From Alphaproteobacteria bacterium (lineage in GTDB: Bacteria > Pseudomonadota > Alphaproteobacteria > Rhodobacterales > Rhodobacteraceae), in assembly GCA_030425395.1 (NCBI GenBank), contig JAUIAS010000023.1:1-50206 (forward strand): DNA of 50,206 bases, in the 5' to 3' direction. The position numbers and the translations under genes are program-made. A model generated the notes under the pieces. It was given only the letters and a program-made list of their open reading frames with translations. It ran no database searches and was not told the DNA's origin. Positions 8,476 to 17,219 of the stretch are shown in pieces (position 1 is the stretch's first letter; the number at the start of each line of letters is the position of its first letter).

Positions 8476-9318
8476 CTATGCCTTTACAAAATGATCGGGA
8501 AAAATGTCTTCGACCCGGGTGCCAGATGTCACCGAAGCCTTCCAGCCGATTTTCTGCCCCACCGGATCGCGGTAGTTGAAGAACCGGCTTTGCACCGACC
8601 AGCGCGACCGCGCCGCCCGGTTCACGCCCGATCCGTGGATCGTCAGGAAATCCATGATCAGCAGATCGCCCGGCTTTGTCAGGGGCGCGTGATGGTCATA
8701 GCGCGCGATCACCTTGTCTTCCTCATGAATGCCAATCTGATAGGCACCGACCTTGTCGGCATAGGTGGTCGCCTTGGAATAGAGGCACAGCCCGTCCTTG
8801 TGGGATTTCGGCAAGATGATCACCGGTCCCAGATCGGGGGTAATCGGCAACAATGGCGTCCAGAAAACGATGCCATCCATGCTTTGCGGCTGGAACATGA
8901 ATTCCTGATGCCAGTGCGAACGGAATTTGTCCTCATTGGGATTGTCGATGCGGATGCCATAAGAGTCCGCCCCGATCCCCGACTGGGGCGTGTCGCGCAG
9001 ATCGCGGAATAGATCATCCGCCTTCTGGCAGCAGATCAACCGCAAAAAAGCAGGTATCTGTTTGACCAGATCGTAAATTTCCCCGCCAAAGGCCCGGTTC
9101 ACCGCGATCAGATCGTTATAGCCGCTATCGAACGTCTCGGGCGTATAGGGGGCCCGGGCGATCCCGACCCCGTGACGCTGTGCCACCAGACCGATGATAT
9201 CGTAGATCGCGCGCTGGATCGGTTCGATATCGCTGTCGACATCGTAAAACCCCTTGAGCAGCAGATACCCCTGATCGTCAAAAGTGGACCGGTCCGCCGC
9301 ACAGATGGATGAAGTCAC
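8476..9318 (-). CDS. Phytanoyl-CoA dioxygenase (PhyH) family Fe(II)/2-oxoglutarate oxygenase
   Basis: A 280-residue PhyH-fold enzyme. The facial-triad candidates are His137 and Glu139 in SHWHQEFMF and His228 in TIHGSGVNRAARSRW, with downstream arginines suitable for 2-oxoglutarate binding. Glu in place of the commoner Asp is tolerated in this superfamily. It probably hydroxylates a sugar or an appended group. The start codon is GTG at 9318, preceded on the minus strand by AGGAG (9326-9330) at good spacing. It is first in the minus-strand operon and divergent from the glycosyltransferase. The 124-base gap (9319-9442) should hold both promoters; I see no clear consensus there. Confidence 0.8.
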   Translation of the reverse strand: MTSSICAADRSTFDDQGYLLLKGFYDVDSDIEPIQRAIYDIIGLVAQRHGVGIARAPYTPETFDSGYNDLIAVNRAFGGEIYDLVKQIPAFLRLICCQKADDLFRDLRDTPQSGIGADSYGIRIDNPNEDKFRSHWHQEFMFQPQSMDGIVFWTPLLPITPDLGPVIILPKSHKDGLCLYSKATTYADKVGAYQIGIHEEDKVIARYDHHAPLTKPGDLLIMDFLTIHGSGVNRAARSRWSVQSRFFNYRDPVGQKIGWKASVTSGTRVEDIFPDHFVKA

Positions 9319-9442
9319 AGCAATGCTCCTGGTTGAGATCGGCGTTGTTTCTCACAGGCGGCAATTCCGGTCAATAGAAGGGTGGATATCGCCGCGCTGT
9401 GCATCTAAAACGCGAACCAGCAGCACAGAAGCCAACGAAAAA

Positions 9443-10717
9443 ATGAAAATCAGCATAGTCATACCCAGCCGGGAGCGCGGCGCATACCTTGCCCATTCTC
9501 TGGCGACGGTCACGGCGATCGACGACCCCAACCTTGAAATCGTTGTGTCGGACAACGCGTCGTTGGACGACACCCGCGCCATCGCCGAAGGCTGCGGCGA
9601 CGCGCGTGTCAAATATGTCAACACCGGTGCCCGCGTGTCCATGCGGCAGAATTTTGAACTGGGTCTGCGCAGCAGCACCGGCGATTACGTCATCATGTTC
9701 GGCGATGACGACGGGATCATACCGGGCCAGTTCCCGATGCTGCGCGATATCCTGGAACGTCACAAACCCGACACGCTGAGCTGGAATTTCCTGACCTATG
9801 GCTGGCCCATCGACGGATATGGCACCAAGGTCGGCGGCGTCCGCCTGATGCGCGACAATTGTTTTGGCACGCCCGAGCGGATCGACCCTGCGGCGCGGCT
9901 GCGCCAGCTTGAGGACGGCCACAGCGACATCTCGCGCCCGCTGCCCCTGTTGTATCACGGCTGCATGTCGCGCGCCTATCTGGACCGGCTGCGCGGCACA
10001 GAGGGCGATTATTTCAAATCCATGAGCCCCGATCTCTATATCAGCTTCCGCGCGGTTCAGCACGGGGCCAGCCACGGTGCCGATTTTCTGCACATCCATC
10101 ACCCGTTTTCGATCAACGGCTTCAGCCCCGCCAGCACCGGCGGTGCCATGCAGACGCTCGGCCCCAAGGACAGCGCCGGAAAAGAAGGCGGCGCAAACAA
10201 GACCGAGAACAGCTTTCTCACCGAAATCAAGACCGACCCCCTGCAAGATGTCATTCCGGTCACCAAATCCATGGCACTGGCCTTTCTGGGCACACTGCAA
10301 ACCGTGCACAGCCGCTATCCCGACGATCCGATCAGCCCTGATTACCTGCGTTGGTATCGACTGGCGCTGATCGACCAGCACAAGAAAGACGCCGCAACCG
10401 GCGCCGAAATCGCCGCCAGCCTCGACGCCCACGCCGATCAGTTCGGCACCCACGCCGAATTGGCCGCCGCGCGCAAGGCCGGTCCGCCCTCGGGTCTGGA
10501 AAAGCTCTGCACCACGCTTGCCCGCAATCTGGCCAAACTGGGCAGCTTTCGCGTCTCGACCGAACAGGGCGGCGAAAACACCATATTCACCGCCGCGCAA
10601 ACCTGCGACCGCTTGCTTGGCGGTCATCTGGCCGACACACTGGCAGGCAAGATGACCCGCAGCGCCGCATGGGCAAACGCGCGCCAGCGCAGCCGGGATT
10701 TCAAGCGCCAACTCTAA
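9443..10717 (+). CDS. Family 2 glycosyltransferase (GT-A fold)
   Basis: A 424-residue inverting glycosyltransferase. It opens with ISIVIPSRERGAYLAHSL, has the nucleotide-binding Asp37 in VVSDNAS, and a metal/UDP-type motif FGDDDGII (86-93). The C-terminal half is long and lacks membrane segments, so it is a soluble or peripheral enzyme. ATG at 9443 is selected because the GT2 beta strand begins two residues later; the frame continues upstream to 9284 but only over noncoding DNA. Donor and acceptor are unknown; the context suggests transfer of the cluster's unusual sugar. It is followed 38 bases later by the CmcI-type gene in the same direction. Confidence 0.85.
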   Translation: MKISIVIPSRERGAYLAHSLATVTAIDDPNLEIVVSDNASLDDTRAIAEGCGDARVKYVNTGARVSMRQNFELGLRSSTGDYVIMFGDDDGIIPGQFPMLRDILERHKPDTLSWNFLTYGWPIDGYGTKVGGVRLMRDNCFGTPERIDPAARLRQLEDGHSDISRPLPLLYHGCMSRAYLDRLRGTEGDYFKSMSPDLYISFRAVQHGASHGADFLHIHHPFSINGFSPASTGGAMQTLGPKDSAGKEGGANKTENSFLTEIKTDPLQDVIPVTKSMALAFLGTLQTVHSRYPDDPISPDYLRWYRLALIDQHKKDAATGAEIAASLDAHADQFGTHAELAAARKAGPPSGLEKLCTTLARNLAKLGSFRVSTEQGGENTIFTAAQTCDRLLGGHLADTLAGKMTRSAAWANARQRSRDFKRQL

Positions 10718-10755
10718 CCGCCGACTTAAACGCAGATTCAACCACAGAGCAGACC

Positions 10756-11508
10756 ATGACCCACAAAGACGACAGAGCCGAATTCGAGGCGCACAAGGTC
10801 AAACAATCCCTGGCCCTTGGCCGGGACAAGACCGTATTCCAGGGCTCGGTCGATCATATGCTGCAACTAGACCCCTACGATTACTCCTATCTCTGGAGCT
10901 GGATGGGCGCCCCGATCATCCAGATGCCAGCCGATGTCATGGCCACGCAGGAAGTCATCTGGAACACCAAACCCGACATCATCATCGAAACCGGCGTGGC
11001 ACGCGGCGGGTCGGTTCTGTTCATGGCCTCCCTGTTGCAGTTGATGGGACATGGCCGGGTCATTGGCGTGGATATCGACATCCGCGCCCATAACCGCGAC
11101 ACGATCGAAACCCATCCCATGGCCCATCGCGTGACCCTGATCGAAGGCGGATCGACCAGCGACAGCGTTCTTGACGCGGTGCGCGCCGAAATCCCGTCCG
11201 GCGCGCGGGTGATGGTGGTTCTCGACAGCGACCACAGCCGCGATCACGTGCTGGAAGAATGCCGTGCCTATGGGCCGCTGGTCACTCCGGGATGCTACAT
11301 GGTGGTGGCCGACACGATGATCGGCCATGTCGCCGAAGAAAATGCCCCCACCAACCGCTCCAAAAGCTGGTTCGCGGGCAACGAACCCCTGTCCGCGTTG
11401 CGCGACTATATGGCCGAAAGCGACCTCTTCGAAGTCGACGAGGTGCTGAACGGCAAACTCGTGCTGTCCTCCTCGCCGGGGGGTTATGTCCGTCGCCGCG
11501 CGGAATGA
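10756..11508 (+). CDS. CmcI/cephalosporin-hydroxylase-family SAM-dependent enzyme
   Basis: A 250-residue protein of the CmcI family (annotated as cephalosporin hydroxylase or rhamnosyl O-methyltransferase). It carries the SAM-site phrase IETGVARGGSVLFMASL, an acidic strand VIGVDIDIR and the metal-binding VVLDSDHSRDHVLEE. Family members in glycan clusters usually O-methylate sugars, which is the likeliest role here. ATG at 10756 lies 38 bases after the glycosyltransferase. Its stop overlaps the start of wbqC-like as ATGA (11505-11508). Nothing indicates antibiotic synthesis. Confidence 0.8.
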   Translation: MTHKDDRAEFEAHKVKQSLALGRDKTVFQGSVDHMLQLDPYDYSYLWSWMGAPIIQMPADVMATQEVIWNTKPDIIIETGVARGGSVLFMASLLQLMGHGRVIGVDIDIRAHNRDTIETHPMAHRVTLIEGGSTSDSVLDAVRAEIPSGARVMVVLDSDHSRDHVLEECRAYGPLVTPGCYMVVADTMIGHVAEENAPTNRSKSWFAGNEPLSALRDYMAESDLFEVDEVLNGKLVLSSSPGGYVRRRAE

Positions 11509-12218
11509 CCACCGTCGTCATCTCTCAACCCATGTATTTTCCCTGGCCCGGATTTCTGGCCCAGCTTGCGATTGCCGATGTGGTGGTCTGGCTGGTGGAT
11601 GTGCAGTTTTCCAAGGGATCGTTCACCAACCGGGTGCAGGTGCGCACACCGGGCGGCAGGTCCTGGCTCAGCATTCCTCTGGTGGGCAAGGGCAGCAAGA
11701 CGGCAATCATGGACCTGACCGCGGCCAAACCCGATTGGCTGGACGGGCATCTGGCAACCCTGCGCCAGTCCCTGCGCCACGCGCCACATGCGGCCACCGC
11801 ATTGGAAATTGCAAGCAGCATCGCCGGTCATGCCCGCCTGTGCGACGCCCTGATCGCCAGCAGCGAAACACTGGCACGGGCCTGCGGCATCCCGACCCCG
11901 CAAACCTGTCTGAGCACCGATCTGGCCGTGCCCGGCGACGGCAGCGACCGGGTGCTGGGGATCGTCAAGGCCGTGGGCGGCACCCGCTACGTGACAGGCC
12001 ACGGCGCGCGCAACTATCTCGATCACACGGGCTTTGCCGATGCGGGCGTGGCCGTTGACTATATGGATTACGCCGTCACCGCGTGGCGCGATAGCGCTGA
12101 TTTCACCCCCTTTGTCACAGGGCTGGACCTGCTCGCCCATACCGGTGGGGCCCACGCGCGCACTTATCTGAACCCGCAAACAATCGGCTGGCAAGATTTC
12201 CTCACCCGCTCTGGCTGA
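11505..12218 (+). CDS. WbqC-family protein
   Basis: A 237-residue member of the WbqC family, found in O-antigen and amino-sugar clusters. The hallmark N-terminus SQPMYFPWPGFLAQLAIAD is followed by DVQFSKGSFTNRVQVR, a conserved glycan-cluster signature. Biochemistry of the family is poorly known; association with modified 4-amino sugars or N-acylation is discussed from gene context. It overlaps the CmcI-type gene by four bases and ends the operon. A terminator-like hairpin with seven Ts follows at 12368-12394. Confidence 0.85.
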   Translation: MTTVVISQPMYFPWPGFLAQLAIADVVVWLVDVQFSKGSFTNRVQVRTPGGRSWLSIPLVGKGSKTAIMDLTAAKPDWLDGHLATLRQSLRHAPHAATALEIASSIAGHARLCDALIASSETLARACGIPTPQTCLSTDLAVPGDGSDRVLGIVKAVGGTRYVTGHGARNYLDHTGFADAGVAVDYMDYAVTAWRDSADFTPFVTGLDLLAHTGGAHARTYLNPQTIGWQDFLTRSG

Positions 12219-12293
12219 CCGTCATGCCGGTGTTTTCGCAGGCCCCGACCCCAGCACCGCCATCCCGCCTGCCCTTTCACGAACAGCCTCCGG

Positions 12294-12357
12294 CTTCTTC
12301 TGGCACCAAATACTCCCGCCGGAGGCGTCCCCGCGACGCGCGCAGCGCGGCGCAAAA
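12294..12357 (-). repeat. Dispersed intergenic GC-rich repeat, copy 1
   Basis: On the minus strand this reads TTTTGCGCCGCGCTGCGCGC, then CGCGGGG, a CGCCTCCGGCGGG core, AGTATTTGG and CCAGAAG. The same order of motifs appears at 38711-38762, and the AGTATTT-CCAGAAGAAG end appears on the minus strand at 20734-20756. It lies between wbqC-like and the small gene at 12495, outside any coding sequence. Function unknown; probably a REP-like element. Confidence 0.75.
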
Positions 12358-12367
12358 CAATCAGAAT

Positions 12368-12394
12368 GCCGCGCAGCGCGCGGCGCCTTTTTTT
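12368..12394 (+). terminator. Rho-independent-type terminator of the glycosyltransferase-wbqC unit
   Basis: A perfect 7-bp GC stem (12368-12374 with 12378-12384) and a 3-base loop, followed after three bases by seven Ts (12388-12394). It lies 150 bases downstream of the wbqC-like stop on the same strand. Confidence 0.7.
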
Positions 12395-12494
12395 CACAGG
12401 ACTCTCGCCTGCAAGGAAAATCGCCCTGTGTAATGCAGGTCATATACGGTGAGTCGAAGCTGGGTTAACGTAAGGTCAACCAAGGGAGGTTACC

Positions 12495-12605
12495 ATGTCA
12501 TCCGAGTTTACAGTTTCCGCCATCTTTCGTGCCGTCATCAACACCTTGCGCAGCTGCATGGAAATGCAGCGCCGCATCAACCGCTTTCACACATCGGTGC
12601 GCTAA
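12495..12605 (+). CDS. Candidate small protein, 36 residues
   Basis: A short open frame, ATG 12495 to TAA 12605, starting MSSEFTVSAIFRAVINTLRS and ending in an arginine- and histidine-rich tail. A strong Shine-Dalgarno sequence, AGGGAGG at 12483-12489, sits at ideal distance, which is the main evidence. The peptide is basic at the C-terminus, with a possible amphipathic helix around residues 8-30 and one Cys. The gene lies downstream of a terminator and 18 bases from the convergent end of the kinase gene. It is somewhat reminiscent of small basic DUF1127-type proteins, but I do not recognise it. Confidence 0.5.
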   Translation: MSSEFTVSAIFRAVINTLRSCMEMQRRINRFHTSVR

Positions 12606-12623
12606 TTCCCGCAACGGTGCGGT

Positions 12624-14441
12624 TTAGGAAAACGCCCATCTCTGGACCGCCGTCCTCAGACTGTCGAGCGACAGCGGCTTGACCAGAACATCGTTCATCC
12701 CCGCTTCCAGACAAATCGTCCGGTCCCGGTCCAGCACGCCGGCGGTCAGCGCAACGATTCGGGTGTCCTTGCGGTCGGCTTTGAAGGCCCGGATTTCATG
12801 CGTGGCCTGAATGCCATCCAAAACGGGCATCTGGACATCCATCAACACCAGATCATAGGCACGTTCTGACACAAGGGTGACCGCCTCCCGGCCGTTCGCG
12901 GCGGTTTCCACCGTATGTCCGATCTGTTCCAGCATGATCTGAACCACCTCGGTATTCACCGGGTTGTCATCCACCACGAGGATCCGGCGCGCGCCTGCGG
13001 GGTGGGCGTGATCCGCGCCCGCGCCTGCCTGCGCTGGCAGATCGTCTTCGGAGGGGACCTCCAGCGTCAGCGTCACCCGGAAGGTGCTGCCTTCACCGTA
13101 ATGGCTCTTGAGCGTGATTTCCCCGCCCATCGCCTCGGTCAGGGTCTTGGAAATGGCAAGGCCCAGCCCGGTGCCCTCAAAGCGTTGTTTGAACCCGCCT
13201 TCGGCCTGTTCGAATCGTTTGAAGATGCGTTCCTGATCTTCAAGCGGAATGCCGATCCCAGTGTCGATCACGTCAATGCTCAGCTTGACGCGGTCCTTTT
13301 GCTCGAACAACGGATAACATTTCACCGTGACCGAGCCTTCTTCGGTGAATTTCATTCCATTGCCCGCAAGGTTGAGCAGGATCTGGCGTATGCGGCCTTC
13401 GTCCCCGATCAGGGTTCGATCCAGCGCATCGTGGCAGTCGGCCACGATGGCGATGCCCTTGCCGCTGGCCGTCACCGACAGCATGTCGACCACCTCGTCA
13501 GCCAGCCGCGCGAGGTTGAAACGGCCTGACCGGATATCAATCTTGCCCGCCTCGGCCTTGGTCAGGTCAAGGATGTCGTCCACGATTCCGCGCAACGCCC
13601 GGCCCGAGTTCTGGATGGTCGTCACCTTGCGGCTTTGCTCCGGGGTCAGGTTGGATTGTTGCAAAATTTCAGCCACCGGGATGATGCCATTGAGAGGCGT
13701 GCGGATTTCATGGCTCATGGTGGCCAGAAACCGCGTCTTGGCGGCCAGCGCATTCACAGCCGTGGTGCGCGCGGATTTCAGTTCATCGGTATCCTTGAGG
13801 ATCTTGTTGCGCATATCGTCAAAGCTGTTGACCAGCCGTCCGACCTCGTCCCCGCCGCCCGACGGCAGATCGGCTTCAAAGTTGCCCTGACCCATTTGTT
13901 CGGCTGCCCGCGCCAGAAGCGACAGGCGCCGGGTGACAAACCTGTCGAGCGCATAGCCCAACACAAAAAACATCAAAAGCGTGGCTCCCAGCGTAATGCC
14001 GCCCAGGGTCCGCAACTCGCGATACACCTGATTGGTGCCCTCGGTCAGATCAATCCGCGCGCGCAGGGTGCCCCATTCCTTGCCGCGCAGCGTCACGACC
14101 CGTTTGAGGATCATGCCCGCGCCGGCTTCGGCCGGGGCCGGTCGGAACATCGGATAGACCTTGACCCCATCGCGACGGGTCAGAACGACATCATTCCAGT
14201 TGTCATAGCGGGTTTCGATCGCGGACAGGGTTTCATCGACCGCCGCAAACTGGTTTCCCAGCAAAAAGGGCGTCAGGCTGTCGATGATCACGTCGATCTG
14301 GCGCGCAATTTCACGTTGTTGCGTCTCGACGAAAATTTGCGTGACGCGGGGCACCCAGAAATATTGGAACGCCAGAGTAAACCCTGCCGCGAAAGCAAAA
14401 ACTGCAGCAAACAGCCGCGCCCTGATGGACCATCGCGTCAT
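12624..14441 (-). CDS. Hybrid sensor histidine kinase/response regulator
   Basis: A 605-residue membrane kinase. TM1 is about residues 9-30, a periplasmic sensor region of roughly 115 residues follows, TM2 is about 145-167, then HAMP (about 168-225), HisKA with MSHEIRTPLNG (His244), a HATPase domain with NLAGNGMKFT, DTGIGIP and GTGLGLAIS, and a C-terminal receiver with Asp535 in LVLMDVQMP. There is no separate output domain, so phosphate would pass to an unlinked protein. It lies 18 bases downstream of the PhnD-like gene, so the two are probably co-transcribed and the binding protein may deliver the signal. Confidence 0.9.
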   Translation of the reverse strand: MTRWSIRARLFAAVFAFAAGFTLAFQYFWVPRVTQIFVETQQREIARQIDVIIDSLTPFLLGNQFAAVDETLSAIETRYDNWNDVVLTRRDGVKVYPMFRPAPAEAGAGMILKRVVTLRGKEWGTLRARIDLTEGTNQVYRELRTLGGITLGATLLMFFVLGYALDRFVTRRLSLLARAAEQMGQGNFEADLPSGGGDEVGRLVNSFDDMRNKILKDTDELKSARTTAVNALAAKTRFLATMSHEIRTPLNGIIPVAEILQQSNLTPEQSRKVTTIQNSGRALRGIVDDILDLTKAEAGKIDIRSGRFNLARLADEVVDMLSVTASGKGIAIVADCHDALDRTLIGDEGRIRQILLNLAGNGMKFTEEGSVTVKCYPLFEQKDRVKLSIDVIDTGIGIPLEDQERIFKRFEQAEGGFKQRFEGTGLGLAISKTLTEAMGGEITLKSHYGEGSTFRVTLTLEVPSEDDLPAQAGAGADHAHPAGARRILVVDDNPVNTEVVQIMLEQIGHTVETAANGREAVTLVSERAYDLVLMDVQMPVLDGIQATHEIRAFKADRKDTRIVALTAGVLDRDRTICLEAGMNDVLVKPLSLDSLRTAVQRWAFS

Positions 14442-14459
14442 TCGTTTACGGGCCGTCCC

Positions 14460-15326
14460 CTAGTCGGTTGGGTCACTTGCCTGATAAAAGGCGTCCAAAT
14501 CCAGTTTCCTGATCTTGTCATAGTCTTGCATCGTTGCGGGTGTCGCCGCGCGCATCGGAATTCGTTCCATCAGCTTTTGTCCCTCGGGGCTTGCCGCGAG
14601 CGCGAGGAACGCCTCCGCGACCCGGTTGCGCACCTCCAACGGAACGCGCGGATGCACCATGATCGGATGCGGTGGCAAACGGGGCGTTTCAAACAGAACG
14701 CGCAGCTGGTCCCGCACCTTTGGATCAAGCGACCTCAGCGTGCCCATGACCCCACCGGCGGCGGCCGCTTCACCCAAAACCACGTTGAAATAGGCAGAGC
14801 TATGGGTGTTCACGAAATTCGCCTCGTATGACAGTGCGTGTTCCCGTTGCAGAACCGCCCGCATCAACAAGGACGCTCCTAGCGCATTCGGCGCGGGAAA
14901 CGCGATATTTTTCCCCCTGAGGTCTTCGACGGTCTTATAGGGGGCGTCCTTGCGCACAACGAGAACGCCGAACAATTCCCGGCCGCCATCGCGAATGATC
15001 GGTTCATATCCCTGCTCGGCATGGGCAACCAGCGCGTGATAGGGGTTCATATACGCAAAATCAAAGTCACCTTTGGCAAAGTGCTTTTCGAATTCGGGGA
15101 TCTTGGGCGATCCCTGCATGGTCAGCGTCACGCCCGCCCTCTTGGACACCTCTTCGAGGATCGGTGTCCAGATCGCGGTGAGTTTGCGCGCCTCGAACTG
15201 CGGAACGATGCCGATGGAATAGGCGTCTTGCGCGCGGGCCGAAGGGGTCGACACGGCCAACACCAGCAAAGCGGCGAACAGACCCACCGGCCAAGACGAC
15301 AGGACGCGTTTCAAATGCTGGATCAT
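14460..15326 (-). CDS. PhnD-like periplasmic substrate-binding protein
   Basis: A 288-residue phosphate/phosphite/phosphonate-type binding protein. A signal peptide (basic MIQHLKR, hydrophobic core, ARA cleavage site near residue 33) precedes YSIGIVPQFEARKL. Further family features include FAYMNPYHALVAH, GKNIAFPAPNALGAS, and the segment with VNTHSSAYFNVVLGEAAAAGG. ATG at 15326 is chosen because it gives a proper signal peptide; an upstream start at 15389 does not. No ABC permease or ATPase is nearby. The next gene is a membrane kinase, suggesting a sensing rather than uptake role. The ligand is unknown. Confidence 0.85.
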   Translation of the reverse strand: MIQHLKRVLSSWPVGLFAALLVLAVSTPSARAQDAYSIGIVPQFEARKLTAIWTPILEEVSKRAGVTLTMQGSPKIPEFEKHFAKGDFDFAYMNPYHALVAHAEQGYEPIIRDGGRELFGVLVVRKDAPYKTVEDLRGKNIAFPAPNALGASLLMRAVLQREHALSYEANFVNTHSSAYFNVVLGEAAAAGGVMGTLRSLDPKVRDQLRVLFETPRLPPHPIMVHPRVPLEVRNRVAEAFLALAASPEGQKLMERIPMRAATPATMQDYDKIRKLDLDAFYQASDPTD

Positions 15327-15547
15327 ACCGATATTTTCCTCTGAACAACGGCCCGATTTTGGAGCGCATGAAAAACCAAAGGCGATCATGACGCAACTGC
15401 GGCCTTGTTACACACGCCAGAAGCCCGCGCCCGTTGAAACAGATACCCGAGGCGAACTTTTGAAGGTTCAATATCGCCATTGGCGAGCGGTGCGCCACTG
15501 CACGAAAGATAATGGAAACGGTCTTAAGATGGCACCGCCCATACGCC

Positions 15548-15571
15548 CCGACACCCGCATTCCGGTGTCGG
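15548..15571 (-). terminator. Hairpin directly after hflX
   Basis: An 8-bp perfect stem (15548-15555 with 15564-15571) and 8-base loop, beginning two bases beyond the hflX stop. There is no T tract on the minus strand, so it is only a possible terminator or 3-prime stabilising structure. The rest of the 247-base gap (15327-15573) shows nothing I can name. Confidence 0.45.
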
Positions 15572-15573
15572 TT

Positions 15574-16848
15574 TCAGAGCCGTGAGAAACGCGCCTTCTG
15601 AGTTTCTGTCCAGCGCACCCGGAGCACAAACCCGTCTTCTGTCTGATCCTCGGACATCACGACCTCCTGATCAAACAGCCATGCACGCTTGCGGCCCTCG
15701 TCATAACCCAAGGTAATGTCTTCGTCAGTGCGCAGTTCGGCCAGATGCTGGGTAATGCGCGTCAAAAGCGCGTCCATCCCGGAACCGGTCACCGCCGAGA
15801 CGGCCACCACATCGTCATTGCGCCCTGCCCGCGTTTCCAGCCCGGCGCGGTCATCGTCCTGCATCAGGTCGATCTTGTTCCAGACCTCGATCAGGGGGCG
15901 ATCCTCATCCACGCCAAGCGCGGACATGATGGTTTCCACGTCCCGCGCCTGTTCGTCGGTCGCCGGGTGCGAGATATCGCGCACATGGCACACCACATGC
16001 GCTTCGAGCACCTCTTCGAGCGTCGCGCGAAACGCCGCGACCAGTTCGGTCGGAAGATCCGAGATAAAGCCGACCGTATCCGACAGGATGATCTCAGGTC
16101 CATCCGGCAGCTTGACCCGCCGCATCGTTGGATCGAGCGTGGCAAAGAGCATATCCTTGGCCATCACCTCGGCCCCGGTCAACCTGTTGAAAAGGGTAGA
16201 CTTTCCCGCATTTGTATAGCCAACAAGCGCGACAATCGGATAAGGCACCTTGGCCCGTGCCGCGCGGTGCAATGCGCGTGTCTTGACGACCTTGTCCAAC
16301 TGGCGACGCAGGCGGACAAGCTGTTCATCAATGGCGCGGCGGTCCGCTTCGATCTGGGTTTCGCCCGGCCCGCCGACAAATCCCAACCCGCCCCGTTGGC
16401 GTTCAAGGTGGGTCCATGCCCGCACAAGCCGGGTGCGCTGATAACTCAGCGCCGCCATTTCCACCTGAAGCACCCCTTCGCGGGTGCGCGCCCGGTCCGA
16501 GAAAATCTCAAGAATCAGGCCGGTGCGGTCAAGGATCTTGACCTTCCATTCCTTTTCCAGATTGCGCTGCTGCACCGGGGTGACCGGCCCGTCGATCAGG
16601 ACCAGTTCAACCTCGTCGGCCTTGAGCATGTCGCGCAACTCGGCGATCTTGCCGGTGCCGAACAGATGACCGGGATGCGGGCGGGCGATGCGCACCACGC
16701 CACTGCCCACGACCTCCAAACCCGGAAGCGCCGCAGCCAGAGCCACGGCTTCTTCCAGTGCCGGACCGGGCAACCGGCGATCCGCATCAGACTTCAGTTC
16801 TGGGTGCACAACCCATGCGCGGGTCGGGCGTGGCGTGCGATCTTCCAT
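15574..16848 (-). CDS. hflX: Ribosome-associated GTPase HflX
   Basis: A 424-residue GTPase that splits or rescues ribosomes under stress. The N-terminal HflX domain carries HLFGTGKIAEL and the glycine-rich linker GGLGFVGGPGETQIEADRR (153-171). The G domain has GYTNAGKS (G1, 210-217), DTVGFISDLP (G3) and NKID (G4). The start codon shares one base with the hfq stop (TGATG at 16848), so translation is coupled to hfq. This hfq-hflX pairing is widely conserved. Confidence 0.97.
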   Translation of the reverse strand: MEDRTPRPTRAWVVHPELKSDADRRLPGPALEEAVALAAALPGLEVVGSGVVRIARPHPGHLFGTGKIAELRDMLKADEVELVLIDGPVTPVQQRNLEKEWKVKILDRTGLILEIFSDRARTREGVLQVEMAALSYQRTRLVRAWTHLERQRGGLGFVGGPGETQIEADRRAIDEQLVRLRRQLDKVVKTRALHRAARAKVPYPIVALVGYTNAGKSTLFNRLTGAEVMAKDMLFATLDPTMRRVKLPDGPEIILSDTVGFISDLPTELVAAFRATLEEVLEAHVVCHVRDISHPATDEQARDVETIMSALGVDEDRPLIEVWNKIDLMQDDDRAGLETRAGRNDDVVAVSAVTGSGMDALLTRITQHLAELRTDEDITLGYDEGRKRAWLFDQEVVMSEDQTEDGFVLRVRWTETQKARFSRL

Positions 16849-17087
16849 CAGGAAGCGTCTTCGCCCTCGTAAAGGCTGATCGGCTGCGATGGCATGATGG
16901 TGGAAATCGCATGCTTGTAGACAAGCTGGGATTGCCCGTCGCGACGCAACAGAACACAGAAATTGTCAAACCATGTGATGACGCCCTGAAGCTTCACACC
17001 GTTTATCAGGAAAATGGTTACCGGAACCTTTGTTTTTCTAACGTGATTCAGGAATGCATCCTGAAGGTTTTGTCTGTCCGAGGCCAT
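16848..17087 (-). CDS. hfq: RNA-binding protein Hfq
   Basis: A 79-residue Sm-like hexameric RNA chaperone that pairs small RNAs with mRNAs. Sm1 is recognisable as [20 protein letters not shown] and [21 protein letters not shown]. Sm2 carries [10 protein letters not shown], the YKHA phrase being diagnostic. The C-terminal tail is short, as usual in alphaproteobacteria. It lies downstream of trkH with a 132-base gap that may hold its own promoter. Confidence 0.98.
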
Positions 17088-17219
17088 AATTTGAATTCTC
17101 GCCCTTTATTTTTGCGCATTCGGCAAGGCCGCATGCATATTATGTGCGAGTATGTCGCGGGCGGTTCCGAGTTTCCACCCCAAAAAAACAACCCGGAATG
17201 GACCTATTCGAAATTAGCA

